Assembly (NCBI RefSeq): GCF_964340395.1
Contig: NC_135565.1
Coordinates: 14,905,709 to 14,969,708 of the forward strand
Origin: Glandiceps talaboti
Taxonomy: Eukaryota > Hemichordata > Enteropneusta > Spengelidae
Reading direction: 5' to 3'
Length of the DNA stretch: 64,000 nucleotides
Shown here: positions 1 to 15,096 of the stretch, one piece after another
Position numbering within the stretch: the stretch's first letter is position 1
How the letters are laid out: the number at the start of each line of letters is the position of its first letter
Program-made: the position numbers and the translations under genes
The notes under the pieces: model-generated
Databases searched by the model: none
What the model saw: the letters and a program-made list of their open reading frames with translations, nothing else
What the model was told of the DNA's origin: nothing

Positions 1-1150
1 ATCCATACTTGGAACTATGCTAGAAACTCCCTAATGAAAGGATAAATTAAATGGCACTCAAATTTGGAACAGAATCTCCGTGGAGGTGTGATGACTCCTA
101 AATTTGCAAGATCAAATGTTGTCAAAGGGTAAACCGGAAAGGTTGGAGCCATTGCTGTACTCAAACTCAAGTTCATGTGCCAAGTAGCATTTTTTCTTAA
201 TAACTTCTTATGCATCGGCTCAATTTGAAAAAAAAATATAGTTAGTTTTGTTTAGGTAGCTAAAGGTACATAAGGCTATGTTGTTTGCATTGTTCTCCCC
301 CCCCCCCCGTACTTATACATTCTTGAAAATACAAAAGCCAGAGCATCTACTTTGGAACAATACATGGCTATATTTTCACTTTTCACTTTCCTTTTGCATC
401 AAATTGTAAATCTATCAAGTGTACAGTTATTTCTTAATTATTCTCTTTAGCTCAAAGCATATATTGATAATCGCTGCTAATTGGTAGGGTAATTACACAC
501 ATTGTCACATTGGCTGCAGAAAGCTACAACTTGAACGGTTTTTTGAAAATATTTTGTTAGGTACAGTAACACGTTCGTGATATCGTACACCCTGAACAGT
601 ATTGCATCACCTGTGTGTAAACGTATTTTTTGTAGCTGTATACATGATAAATCAAATCAATTTAGATTTAGGTGATGTTTGAGAGATTCAGTGAGAGATT
701 CAGATGACACCTATGTAGTCACTTCAAAACTAAATTCCGAAAAGGTAATTTTATAAATGAAACGATATGAAATGGAATCAAGTAAAATTTTCTACAATTG
801 CATGATGTTGATATAATAAAATTACTATATTCGAAGAACTTAGCAAAACAGTTTATTGATAGTATATTTTAGGACAATTGAGTGTGTTATTATTAGAACC
901 GTTGTAAGAGGCATATTTTTATCATACATGGTATTTTAAAACCTACTTTCCAAATTATTTTAAAATTCCTTTCACTGGACAAAACTCCACTTAATGTAAT
1001 TTTGTTACCATCGGAACAGTGTCCATAAATTAACTGCTTGTCTGAGTTCAAAATAAGTAGTTTTCCTGGTTGTCTGGATTTTTAGACAAGTTAACCTATT
1101 TATCATTAGAATTAGAATTATTCAAATAAAATAACTGTAAAGAATATAAC
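1..1150. other. No exon seen; start of copy A intron 21
   Basis: AT-rich non-repetitive DNA, presumably the beginning of copy A intron 21, whose next exon is outside the window. The reading frame at 15-215 has no recognisable motif. Confidence 0.5.
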
Positions 1151-1342
1151 CTCGTGTTCTGTAAGTCCACATTGGATAGCAAGTTTACTGATGATTGTCT
1201 CCATTATAAACATGCCTTGTGGAATTCCATAACCTCGATATGCTGTATTAGATGGCAAGTTTGTTTTACATGCATATCCATGAGTGTTCACAGCAGGGAG
1301 ATCATATACATTCCACAGTTGATGTGCAGCTGTACCGACAAC
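1151..1342 (-). CDS. Copy A exon 21, last exon visible in the window
   Basis: The exon encodes [18 protein letters not shown] followed by [15 protein letters not shown]. The Arg is the equivalent of Arg880 of bovine xanthine oxidase, which sits in the substrate pocket. It has 192 nt, the same as copy B exon 21 (45894-46085). Donor GAG then GTTATA. The following exon (equivalent to 46485-46630) is not found in the remaining 1150 bases. Confidence 0.88.
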
Positions 1343-3096
1343 CTGTAATTGTAAAAAAGAGAGACTAATTACAAGTGTATATTAAAGGCCGAATACAATT
1401 TTAAAAAGTGTGTTTGCAATAACCCGGCCAACCCTACATTAAGCCGTCGACCCTAAACATTTTTAGCATGCAGAAAGGTAAAATTATGACAATTTATTTC
1501 TATTTCCCTGTAGGTTGTCTTGCTATCTTTGGTTACCATTTCAAAAGCACATTCCAGAGACATTTCAACCTTTAAAAGCACAGTCTAGTTTGTTTAGCTT
1601 TACTTTCTTTCCCTTGTTTGACTTTGTAATTGTTCTTTCTTTTTGGTTATGAAATAAAAAAAAAAAAAAAAAAAAAAGCAAAAAAAAAAAGCACAGTCTA
1701 CATATATTGTGTTTGTCTACTTCTGAATCTCATAACTGCCTTCATTTACTTCAAGTGATAGAGGAATTTGAAGATCGAGGATGACATATCGAAAGGACAG
1801 GTAGCCAAGATTGAAGAGAACTTTGTAGGTAATAACATAAAATGCGTCTGAGATGGTTTGAAACTTATGTGAGTGGTAATTGCATTATATAACTGTAGTT
1901 CCAAGTTCACCCCACAGTGTGACGATACATACATGTACGTAAAGGAAATCAATTTACTTTACAATATATTTAACTGCCATCATTTTGTTAATGAACATAC
2001 TTTAATCAGAGAAACACTGAGAACCTCCGAACGTCAGGTTCATGACCTGTTCCGCCATACAAACGAGGACCAGGTCAAGAAACTATTGAATAAGATGAAC
2101 CAGTCAACGGCATCTTGTCGCGATGTTATTTCATCTCGGATGCTTTAAAACGTGTGCCAATCAACTTACTAACATTTCTCAATTATATTCAATTAGTGTT
2201 TTATAACCAATTTACTGCCTGTAATTTGGAAAAACATCTTCCATTATTCCAGTGCAAGAATTATTATCAACCTTTGTCCTGTAACTTTAACATCTGCAGT
2301 GATGAAAGTATGCGAACGTATAGTTCTTAACCATGTCAATAGTTGTGTTACTAACTATATAGATAGATTCATATCAATTTGCATATCAGAAAAACAGGAG
2401 CACAGATGATGCAGTTGTACTAGACCATCAACACATATATTCTCATCTCGAATATGCTGACAATTCTATCCGTCTTATGTATTTTTTTCAATTAGACTAG
2501 CCTCATCTCCTAGTTCAGAAATTATGGAATATTAATCTTCCGCCAAATATGGTCGCCTGGATATTCAATTATCTAAAAGACTACAGCCTGTTCCGCTAGG
2601 TGATACCAAGTATAGTGTCATTCTGTCAAATATGGGCACATCTCCAGGTACAGTTTTAGCACCTTTGCTAGTATTTATATTGTTCACGGCAGAGGCCGTT
2701 GTAACTCATATTCTTGCCCCTAGTCAAATTTGCTGACGACACTGGTATAGTTAGTATAATTACCAATGACAATGATTGTGAAAATACCTTGTAGAAATTC
2801 AACGTTTTGCTCAGTATTGTAAGGATAATTACTTGCATCTGAATGTGGCAAATACAAGGGAAATGCTTATTTATTTCCGAAAAAGGCAACACAGCCAGAT
2901 CAACTTAGAATAAATTGAACAGCTGTGGGGAGATCTTGTTCGTACACGTATCTTGGTCTTCTTGTTGACAACAAAAGAAGACTTTTTTACTTATCCTGGA
3001 GGAGGATTGTAAGTTTGGATTAATGTCATTGTAAATTAGATCGAAATATTACGGCATTGTAAATCATATTTAAGTCTCACTCTTGAAAGATCACAG

Positions 3097-3136
<40 letters not shown>

Positions 3137-6100
3137 TAAAATCTTATTTCTCTAACAAATTCGATTCGTTGCTTTGCTTTCACCTTTGTAGGTAGGTTTG
3201 TAGGAACATAGATGAGAAATAACATAATAGTACATACTACTGTAGAGCAATCCTTCGTATTGCCTGCATTCATATATAGGTTGACATCAAGTGCTTTTAT
3301 GCGACCATCACACGAGAATCCAACTTTATATCTAGCTAGGGCTGGGTGTCTACCTCCTGTCGTCCTCATGTCCAATTCACGTTCAAGGACACAACGTACA
3401 GGTCTCCTTGTCCTAGATTAAGAATGCATACAACGAAATGACAGGAAATAATTAATTATGATAAACCATGTGTTCATGGTGCATGGTATTTTGATGGTGC
3501 AAATATAGAATTGTAGAGAAGTGATCGTTTAAGACATACAAATAATTGTACTAAAGTAGTGACACAGTTCGCATGCCTCAAGGGAGCCCTGAACGAGAAT
3601 AGTATTTCACAGTCGTCCTATATCGTCTGCACCCATCATGCATGTCCACTGTGTCCGTACTGACGATCACTGCACAAAACAAACCCGTCCACAAAGAACA
3701 TTTATATTTTCCCTATGATGAAGAAAGGAATGATACTTGAAATGTCTCAGAATTATCCAATGTTTACTAAAAGTCACTGCATTACGGTGACACAGAATTG
3801 GCCTACATAGAAAAGTTTCCCTTTATTGGTACATTCCAAATTATGTTTACAGATAACGCATGGTATTATGTGAAGGAGCTCGATTTACCTTGCAGTTCAT
3901 TTGCAAATATATTTATCTGATTTCTGCAAGAAATAACCTGGTGTGTTTCACTGTTAAGGAGTGAGTTGAAAATACTTTAAAATACGGCCTGTGAACAGCC
4001 ATTCAAAGTGTAATGAACGCAATTTGGAAGATAGATTACATGCAATGAAGGTGTTGCGTTCTGGCTAATAATAGACAAAATGTAGCAAGAAATTACGATC
4101 TTGCCATTGTAGTTTATAATATGCAATTTCTTACCGGTTTCTGAAACGGGTTGTATTCTATTTGGCAACAGTAGTGACTTGATCTTTTGGAAAATCAGCA
4201 ACTTATACAAATGGTATGAGCAAGAAGGTGAACTGTACGCACCTGTATGCAGCCACTGCACATGCCACAGCTGGTACCAAACACCGGTGTTCTTTGCCAC
4301 CAAAACCACCACCTAGACGAATCACTTTCACTCTGACGCGGTTCGAAGAAAGTCCCAGAGCATTTGCTATCACCAACTGTTAAAATACAAATATGAAAGT
4401 ATGAATGTGTATATATATTTGCAAGTAACGTTAGATTTGTTGTCAACAGAATAGAGATTAACAGTAGTGGATGTGTCGGCCAAAGAAAAGTATTGGCCAG
4501 GTATAGCTGATTATCATCAGCATATTGTAAACAGTTCAAGTCTTATAATAGAGTGGCAAGTTGAGAATTGTACTAGATGCAAAATAGCAATGGGCCTAGC
4601 ACCGAGCCCTAAGGTACGCCATATTGTAGATGTTGTGGTTTGGAGTTGTTGCCTGATGTCAATACTGATTGATATCGGTTCTGATGTTACGGTTTAAACT
4701 ATTTCAATAGGATGCCGGTAATGCCGAGGTTTGATAATCTTGAAATGAGTACATGTTGTGGTCTATTGCATCGAAAGCATATTTTAGAAACGAATCATTT
4801 TAGAAACAAATGATAGATTGGAGGCAAGGCAAGACTACATTGGCATCAAGTGAGGATTTTTGAGAATTGGTGTAATGAACATAAACGGGATTGTGATCTG
4901 ATACTATTTGAGAGTCAACAGAAATTGATGAAATGCAGTTCGATTGGTTAGAGATGATGAGGGTCTAGAATGTGGTCTTTCAAATGGGTTGGTTCCATTC
5001 CCCATTGTAGACGATTCAAGGTAAGCATTACTATGAGGTTGTCAAAGCACTTTACCCAAGCATTTTCTCCTCAACTTCCCCTTCCCACCCTAAATTCTGC
5101 TCCTTCCAAAGAAAGGAAAGTTTACCTGCACTAATTCTGGATGTTGAGTTGAAGAAAGTACTTCAATATTTTCATCTCCACCTTCTGGAATAACCAAGCA
5201 TCTCTGTGTTTCCATATAGAAATGTTCCTGTCCACCTATTCTCACTTCACCCTCTAGTAATCTCTCCGATCCTGCAAAGGCTTCTTCAGTATTTCCAACT
5301 TTCAAATTGGTTATTGGCACATAGAAAGAATTTTCCTTGATAGCCTCCTTAAAAGTAGATGAACATCATAGGGTTATTTTGAAGGGGTACCAGGCAGATC
5401 GCAGGACATTCATTAACATGTGCAAATGACACAAATTTCATTTGAAAAAGAAAACAAAATTTCATTACTCTGTGCCCTGAACACAGTGTTTAAATTAATG
5501 AAGTCGCATTAACACCAGTTTTTCCACTTTCATTAATTTCCTTATAAACCATTTATGTTACCTATGCCACAATATATGTAATTTGAAGCTTTCATACTTA
5601 CAATATTGCCTAATTATCGGTAAAAAGTTAATTACGCAAATGTCTGACTACAAACCTATAAGATGTTGCCTAATTATCGGTAAAAAGGTAATTAATATAA
5701 ATGCAAATGACTGACTACAAACCTACATCAATAAACTATATCCAACACGTGTGTGTCATCATTGTGAATCCATGTACACAATTATTATGGAATATGAAGT
5801 GTACATTCTTAAGATATAACTTCATTAATAAAAAGGCATTAATTATGAGAATGACTTGTTGCAATTAAAAAAGTATATCAACAAACACTTACGTGTTATT
5901 ATCATCAATGTATGTACCCAATTATATGAAATATGTGTAATCTTAAGATCTAGCTTAAATACTGAAACTCTTTACTTTGCACATTAAAACTACAAGATAG
6001 GTGGATAGAATATCTGTGCTTTATTATGGTTGAAGTATATATAAGTTATATTGAATTTGAATTCTTTGCAATTTTAAGATATAGCCCAATAGATTTAAAT

Positions 6101-7216
6101 CATTATTTACGCAAATGACGAATTAAAAATTAAGATGATATGAACAGGCTTTTTAGGATATGGTAGCCTATTAAAATTATGAATTAGGCAAATAAAATTT
6201 AAAACTATATCAACAAGCTTTTCAATCCATGTTTGCTTTGTTATTGTTCATGATTGTAGGAAAATATTATAGAATTTGAATTCTTTGCATATTTCCTGAT
6301 TACTGAAAATTATTAATTATTAAAACTATTCATTAAGGTTAAAAGCTTCATATTACAAAACAGCTTCATAAAACACGTTAACATGCATGCATACATACAT
6401 ACATACATACATACATACATACATACATCCTCCACCCTCCACCCATCCTCCACACCTAGTCCCATCCCGCCTACACACAGTAGTAAGAGTATAATCATAT
6501 TGATATGTCATGACATCTGACCTCAATTGTAAGAACACTTGGCATGTCTTCATAATTTATTTTCACTAGTCGCGATGCTCTGAGTGACATTTCCCGGCTT
6601 GTTGCCACAACACCGCCAATTACTTGGCCCACACACGTAACCTGGGATGAAGAATATTGTAATTAAATCAGTTAATAACTTTAATCGTATCAATGCTTAC
6701 CTATAAGAAATCTTAAGCGCAAGTACCATCGGAATGCATGTTTTAACAATCCCATGGTTTGCAATTTACACAGTGATCTTTAATAGTAAGAATTCAGCTG
6801 TGAACATAATATCAATTGATTTGGCTTTACAAGATAGAAAGGCAATTATGAAAAAATCATATCAAATTGTCATTGCTTTCTCACAGTTTATGTATTACCT
6901 ATTAAACAATCTTAAAATGTTAGAAGTAAGTATAAGAATTACAAAACCTGTGTTTTGGCAAAGATTTCTTCATCCTTATCAAAATTTCCCATTGAATTGT
7001 CGACTGGTACGTCATCGGCACCAACAAAGCAAACCACTCCTTCCATTGCCAAAGCACTGCTTGCATCTATAGACCTATTGATGATATTGCACAATGTATA
7101 TCACAATATCGTAACATGTGACAGTCAAGTTCATATAATAATTGTGCACTGGCTGTAATTGCAGCATGGAAAGAGACACACACCAGACGGACAGATAGAG
7201 AGACAGGCAGGCAGAC

Positions 7217-7274
<58 letters not shown>

Positions 7275-7871
7275 GAGCAAACAGACATTAAGACAGACAG
7301 ATTCAGACAGACTGACTGACAGATAGATAGACAGACAGGATGACACATGCTTGCTGACTCACTTGATCTTTGCGTGGGCTCGGGTACTGGTAACCAATGT
7401 AAGAAACAGTTCATCTGTGTATTTAAAACAAGACAAGGTTTTTTTGATGACTTTATCAGTTCGTCAACGATGTAATATCAAGAATCATTATCTTTTACAG
7501 ATTAATGTGACAGAAGTACTCAAAATATCGTTGTTGTATGGGATTCCTCTCCAAATCGTGTTTGAGCTGTGGCATTTGGTTTCCTTTTAATATTTCAAAG
7601 AAAACAAATGTTCTGCGACAAGTTACACACCCATTGAAAGATATCGCGGACTAGTTTTGCTCGTAAATCAATTATTTCCTCGGTTGTACTGTATCATTTT
7701 GCTAGCATAAATAATATAGCAGATCTAGGAATCAATAGTTAATAGAGTTCACACAAGTTGAACATATTTGGTATAATATCAAAGAAAATGTAAGCAAGTC
7801 AGTGCAAGTCATATAAGTGAATGATTACGCATTAGGATCATTTGATTGTATTAGCGTAATATATATAAATA

Positions 7872-7962
<91 letters not shown>

Positions 7963-10900
7963 ATACGACGTTAGCGTGGTCTTCATATATAGTTCGTAAA
8001 CCTATGCAATAAGTTGTACGCCATCCCTGGGATGGGACACCCCTAAATTTTACCAGTTCATGACAGTGATTGATACACAGCCTTGAGCGAGTGAATAGTT
8101 GGAGTAAACAGGCCAAATTATGCCATATCTAGTCTCCAGGTGTGAATTATTGCGTGTATATTATACCGGTTTATTAAAATTTTTGCTACTAAATGTTTTC
8201 TGCAAATTGGAAAGCAAAGTACATTCTGTAGTATTGAGTGAAAATAAAGTGCAGGTATAGGTCAGCCCGGAATCTGAATAGCTGGTGAACTCTCTAGACT
8301 GTTATGGTTGTGATTCTCTCAAATACTGACAATTTCAAATTTTGTCTGCGCAATAAGGAAATTGTCAGGAAGCTTACATTGAAGCGAAGAGTCGTTTGCT
8401 ACGTACGGTGCACAGAATGAAATAGCTTTGCTTCTTTGTACAGCTCTACACATTTGTATCATCAATATACTGGTGTAATATAATAACCAATAAAATGTTC
8501 ACATAATAGTTACAGTCCTCATTATGGACGAATACTTACCTTGTCTCGGTGGTATGTCATCGATAAAGAGTGCTTCCCCAGTCGACTGATGTTTTGCAGC
8601 GACGTGGTGGAATGGTTGACCTACCGACCCTTGCACATGCTCCTATAGTATGATATTTCATAGTTGAGTTAGAAGGATGGATGGATGATGAATGAATGAA
8701 TGAATGGAAGGATGAATGGATGTGAGGATTGATCGATCTATCTTTTTCGTCAATTGTTCAAAATGGATTATTCAAGTGAAAAGGGTTTGGACTAAAGGAT
8801 ATACAAATACAACAAGAACCGTGTGCGTTTTGTGGTGATAACTTCACGATATTCATTGTACAACTGCATCCTCATCTCTTATTTTTACACATACATGTAC
8901 ACCCGAGTTCACACTCAAACTAGGTCACATTGATCGATCGGTTGTTAAGGGTAACATGGTATTACAAAGAGAACATGATGCAACGGCGCGGCATGTAAGA
9001 GGGGAACACTTTAGGAAGATATCAAATGAGAAGAATTAAAGAACGAGAAAGAAATAGAGAGGGGAACATAGAATGGGAAAATTTGCAGTTGAGAATATAT
9101 TATTCTTACAGGGCGATACCAGGGCAATTTTTTATTAATCATAACACTTCTGTTAATATTGTATTCTGTGTGAATGCATACGTACACAGACATTTTGTGT
9201 AGTGGACTATCATAGAAATAGACCATACATACCTGCCATGTTTGCAAACGAGTAGCCTCTCGTCTTTGAAGCTTTAGTTGCCCGGTATTGGTTGTACATT
9301 CGTTGATATTAGCTTCTTGACACACAGCATTGTAAAACTTAAAAAAGAAACTCTCCATCATAGACTGTTTATATTCTGAATTACGAGGCCTTGCTTCTCT
9401 GCAATACTGACCAAACTCAGCAATAACGTCTTTGTACAAAGCAGTGTCCCATTGCCTTTGAACAGAGATATTCGTATGACATGAAATCACAAACTAGTTT
9501 TATATTTAATAGTATCATTACTTTGTTAATACACCAGCTGAACCCGAGCTTTTGGTTGCACATTAAAAACAAAGAAAAACTGCAATGTTGATATAAGCAA
9601 TTGAATGGATGAAGATTCAATTGTATGTACAGAAGAGTAGCATTTCTGATGACCTTTGTGATCTTACAGTGTACAATTTAGGGAACTTCCAATGTTAAGA
9701 CTATCCTGATCACAGGATGACTATTCGAACAGCAGGAACACCGTTATAATTAACTTAGTAATATTACCACATTTAACAACAATCATGATTACTTTTGTTC
9801 GGTTTCTTCTGTAGTAATACCATTTTCAAAAATCGAAATAAACCCTTAAAGTAGCAGGCTTTGGAAAGGAATGAACACTTCAATAGCAAGTTATACATTG
9901 ATGTTATTTCTGTTTCTTTTATAATATGTGTAAGCCACCCACCTTCCGATTATTCTTGCAGCTACATTCTCCAGCATAACAATCTTGTCCATTCCTCCGA
10001 AAGAAATTCTCATGTCCTGCACTGTGTTAGTTTTACTCTCTAACGTAACACACAGTCCTGTATTGATGAAACTGTCTGTTGTGTTCCTACGATGAGGAAT
10101 TTGTGTTCGATAGCTGTGAATGTAGACATCCTAAAAGAAAAATAAACATGAAATGTGGTGTAACATTTAATGTTCTGTTGCATGATCACCTAAACTTGGT
10201 GAGATTCCAGAGCTGTATTCTTTATGTTGGTAAAGATATGTACAAATGTTTGCAATTTGCCATTTCCGAATACATTGTTTTGGTCACATGTATGAAACAC
10301 TTATGTACATATACAGCATTACATGTGTGTATCAGAGTTGTGCACATGTATACAAGGTATGTTACAGGGCATGTATATTCGACATGCAATTAAATGCAGA
10401 TGCGCATACAAAGTTGTCGAGATGGGTCGAGTGAGGAGGAATAAGGTTTGTTCATGGCTTTCCGGATTTTCCCTATTTTGCTCTATATTTCAAATACACA
10501 TTGTATGTATTATCATCATCAAACCCAGTCAATGTAAACATCTACCGATCCTACTAATAGTACTATGTAACAACTCTGTTGATACAGGTATGCGTTCTGA
10601 TGTGTATTTTCGGAATACATTTCAGAGCCTTAATTTACAAATATGAGACAGTAACATGATATTGAGACGAAATATAGACCCTGTGACACACCAGTATACA
10701 AATGAACACAATGCAGTTATAAATGTCATGCAGAAAAAAAGACAATGCAACACACCTGTATGCATATCACCACATCAACATAGTACCTTTAACAATTTAT
10801 ACAACACATCTGTTGACAGACCTGTAGCTGCAACTCGGTTATATCCATATGCAGCCTTCGCTAACACAGTCCTGTACCACAGAACCTGTTCAGGGATGAA

Positions 10901-13454
10901 ATAGTGTTTGAAGTGTACATTGTGTACATACCTTGGATACCACAGGAATACATACTGATACAATCAACTCTTCTGGTTGTAGAGTGTTTTCTTCATGACT
11001 CTTCATTAGTTTGTCAAACTCAATATGGCGTATGTTACCTGTTTCAACATACAAAAACATATTGTTAAAGGTGAATTATTACACTTACTAAATTGAACTT
11101 TGTAATAGAAGCCAGTGACAATAACTCTGTATGTAGTCAAGCTTATCCCAAATAGCCATCTTCAATCAACAATTTTTTCATCCTCGTTGGTTTATTTGTT
11201 GGTTATTGCTTTGCTGACGAGTAAAATAATTGTTTCACTAATATCGGTGTAACTGACAAAATTATGACAACTACTCCTGAATTTTTCCGTACATTATCTA
11301 CTTCTATGAAAATATTCATAACAATATTTTTGTAAGCCTATGACAAAAACGGTGAAAAAGAGAATTAAAAATAGAAAATAAAATAAAATAAGTAATAACA
11401 CAAAGCTAAGTATAAGTACTGACTGTACTTCTGCTTGTCTTGCATAGCAAATAGACTGCAACTTTTCAGTCTTTTCCAGTTTTGGCCACAAAGCCACTCT
11501 GCTTTTTCTGGGCGCGCCTGACATGGTGTTGACAGGATTTTATATCACAATAGGCAAAGACTTTACTTTGTTGTGATGTACATGTGATAACTAGCGTTAC
11601 TGTGTGTACATTTTTCAAGATACCTCCAGCTCAGTTTTGCCTTCTTATATAAACTATTCTATGATTTGGCTCTCATAGTAACATTTATTGCATTATATAT
11701 GTTGTAAGTGTGTGTGTCTGTATAAGTTTGAGTGGTGGAGACTATTTGAGAGGTGGAGACTGTTTGAGCGGTGGTGACTGTTTGGCATTGATGAAGTCAA
11801 GACATAAACATTGTACAAACTAAAATCACAGGACACAAAAGAACATCTCTGTGTTAGATAAAATTAACTTTAGATTTACCATCTGGTTCCATTATATTTA
11901 CTTGACAACTCGATACCATCAACAGCGGAATGATATCAGAATTGACTGATGCTGATGCAATATGCCCTCCAAACGTCTGAAACATGATAAATAACAACGA
12001 AGCTATTGATGAAAAATGACAAACTAAAGATCATCATGCTAACAGTCGTTCTTAGGTTCTTCACATTTGAATATTAACTATAAGACAACGCAAACGTATC
12101 TGGCTTGCAAATGATTAATATTAAAATGATTAATATTAGAACATGGTGGGCAAGATAAATGTACCAATGTCGGAATGGAAGTAAACATCACAATATTAAT
12201 AAACATACATGACTTAGTAGGAAACACCTATCAAACCCCAACCCGATAAAATAAATGAGAGGTGACTAAATAATAAAATAGATATATAAATAACAAAATA
12301 AATAGATAAAAAACAAAAAACTTCAATGTGAAAACTGACATTATTTTAAGGTTAGATTTTGACCCAGAAGGTTAAGGCAATTGTCATGGCTTGATATTTG
12401 TATTTGACCTTGATGGCCAACATCATGGGAAAAGGTCAAGGTCTTAAGAGAAAGCTCATAAGAGGTATCGAATTAAGTGTATTTGATACACAATAAATGT
12501 AATAAAGGAATACACGAGTGACTTTGGGAGCCTTAGACGTCGAGCCACTCGTAGTGATAACAACTTAGGCCATGAATATTTTCTGGCTGAATGACAAAAA
12601 GTATTGGGGAATTCGATCAAATTGGCATATATCGCAAAAAAGTGATGTGCATTAAATTAATGTGATATGATGTCATCTTTGCACCAGGTTGCTATGGCAT
12701 TGGATATCTCCCTTCGGACATCGTGATATCGTGTGGATACATGCACACATGGACAAACGCACGTAAAGACAGACGGAACCCATTTTTCTCCTGTGGGTGG
12801 GACCGTGGGAGAGCAACTAACAAAGCAAAGTTGGCTTACCGCTGTATTCTGTGTGTGTACGCCACCAATCGTAGTAAGGGTTGACACTAGAGCACCAAAG
12901 ATTCGCTTGTTCTCGTCTATTCGGAAGAAATGTACAAATCGTGTTGGTTTCAGACATAATAACGCTACATTTTGTGAAGCCCTCACTCGTGTGGCAAATT
13001 GGAAGCTACAGTGGGGTTCAAATGCTCACATTCAGCTCACACAGTAGACTAATAGCGGAAAAATTTACTGGAGAATATTGTGTCATGGAGTGTATTTACC
13101 TTGCATCTGTAAGGTTTTTATCGCATGGATAACTTGACTGAAGGAGACGGCAGCACCAATAGTGATACACTCATCTGTTATCGACAACTGATTTAATTCC
13201 GGTACATGAGATAGACAAATCATAACAGGGTATGATGACCCCGTTGTCATGACATCAAGGCCTGCGAAATAAATTTGATTATTTTTATATGGGACTGATT
13301 TCCAAGAAGATCCTTGTATTAGTTTTTAGCACAAAGTGATTCATTGTGGGAGCCACTGGCAAATTAGGATGTGCGAGTTGTGGACTGTCATCAGGAGGCG
13401 ACACTTCCGTACAGCAGGAGTGCAAGATTTCGAATTTCCAACAACAAGTCAAGT

Positions 13455-13537
<83 letters not shown>

Positions 13538-15031
13538 GTAGATTAGAAATGTTCCACTAATATACTTGAGTATCATTTCAACATCTCAATTCTTTTTTTT
13601 CTTTTTTTTAATTTAAAAGATTCTATACTTTGTAAAATATTACAATCGTTTATAATCCTAATATAAATATGGAATTGGTAGTGGGTTTATACTTAGATTT
13701 CTATGAATGGCCATGGATTACTTACCAATGTCATTATACCCTGCAACCAACTTTGCCATCGGAGATGCCTTCTTCACCTTAATCAAGTCTGGTAAATTTG
13801 TTGGTCTTATCCACTTGGAATATCCATCAGTAAACATAACATATTTTGTATGATAGGAATCATTATTCTATAAATAAAATCATTATTTTTCAATATAAAT
13901 AGTAACACATTGTTCATCAACCAACAAATAGCGTGATTATAAATTTTATATTTTGAATGTCTAAAGACTGTGATTTGATCATTTCTTCTTCATAACCTCT
14001 CACATATAATTGTATATCAACTAATTGCTAACAGTCTATTAAGGCCGAAAAGAGAAGTTTGTCTAAAATGGTGCGAGGACGCGATTTATTTTAATTCTCA
14101 ACAAACCTGTGATGTCATTTGCTTGTTCATTATTTGCTCTGCACTTGTCTTCACTGAAGTTGGGATGGTTATGTTTGCGTTTCCCCACAGATCTGCAGAC
14201 TGCATGGGCTGGACAACAGAGATCGACGCGGGGGGAATTTAAGTGATGCGTGCGCTGGCCAGAATGATTGTTTTGGCTTAATTCACATGATTTCTTTTCG
14301 AACCACCTAAAGCTCAAAACAGTTCATAACACCTTACCATTTGTTATCAGAAACAATGCTAAAACAGAACACCTCGGCACTACTAGTCAGTGCGAGAAAA
14401 TCTATCGAAACTTACTAGTAGGTCTGGTGGGAAAATTAACTCCTGTGTAGTCTCTCCATCTGAATTCTCAGTGTTCGCCTTAGGTCCTTTACTCTCTGTG
14501 TTTCCCTGGAGACACGTTCTCTTCTCTATTGCCCTACAGCATTCGTTACCCTGAAATACAATATACCACTTCAATAAAATACAAATACGCTGTGCATGTC
14601 GGCTGAGATATAATATTCTTCGATAATATTATTATTTAAATGTGTTTTATACGACTCGATAATATCAAAGGTAGTTGTTTTGTGAACTTTTATCCATAAC
14701 TTGTAATGACATTATATCGCAGCACTTAATTAGTCACATATGTCACATATAAAGATTGGCTGTATTTAGTTAAATCTCGTTAATGTGATGTATATGTATT
14801 CCCAGAAATATAATTATAAGAGATACAGTGTAAGGAAAAACCAATCGATTGTACAATGCAACGGGAGTTACAGGTAATTTTCTATCTCTATTCTTTTGAA
14901 GTCCAAACCTTATAAATATACATTTTTAAAGTTAGACAAAATGCAATATCTTTACAGTTGAAACTATCCAAAAAACATTCGTTTAAAATTTACATAAAAC
15001 ACTCAGCTAAAATTTACAGATTCAATCTCAG

Positions 15032-15096
<65 letters not shown>

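Noticed and set aside
1873-2148. Independent small gene at 1873-2148
   Set aside because: Its 3' half is part of the decayed reverse transcriptase region and the frame breaks at the next RT block.
6948-7074. Apparent frameshift in copy A exon 16
   Set aside because: Recounting gave 127 nt, the same as copy B exon 16, with an intact frame; the shift was my reading error.
7190-7345. CRISPR-like array
   Set aside because: The GACA and other short tandem arrays have no spacers and this is eukaryotic DNA.
10656-10963. Open frames on both strands between copy A exons 11 and 12
   Set aside because: No match in the homologous intron of copy B and no family motif; exon lengths on either side already join in frame.
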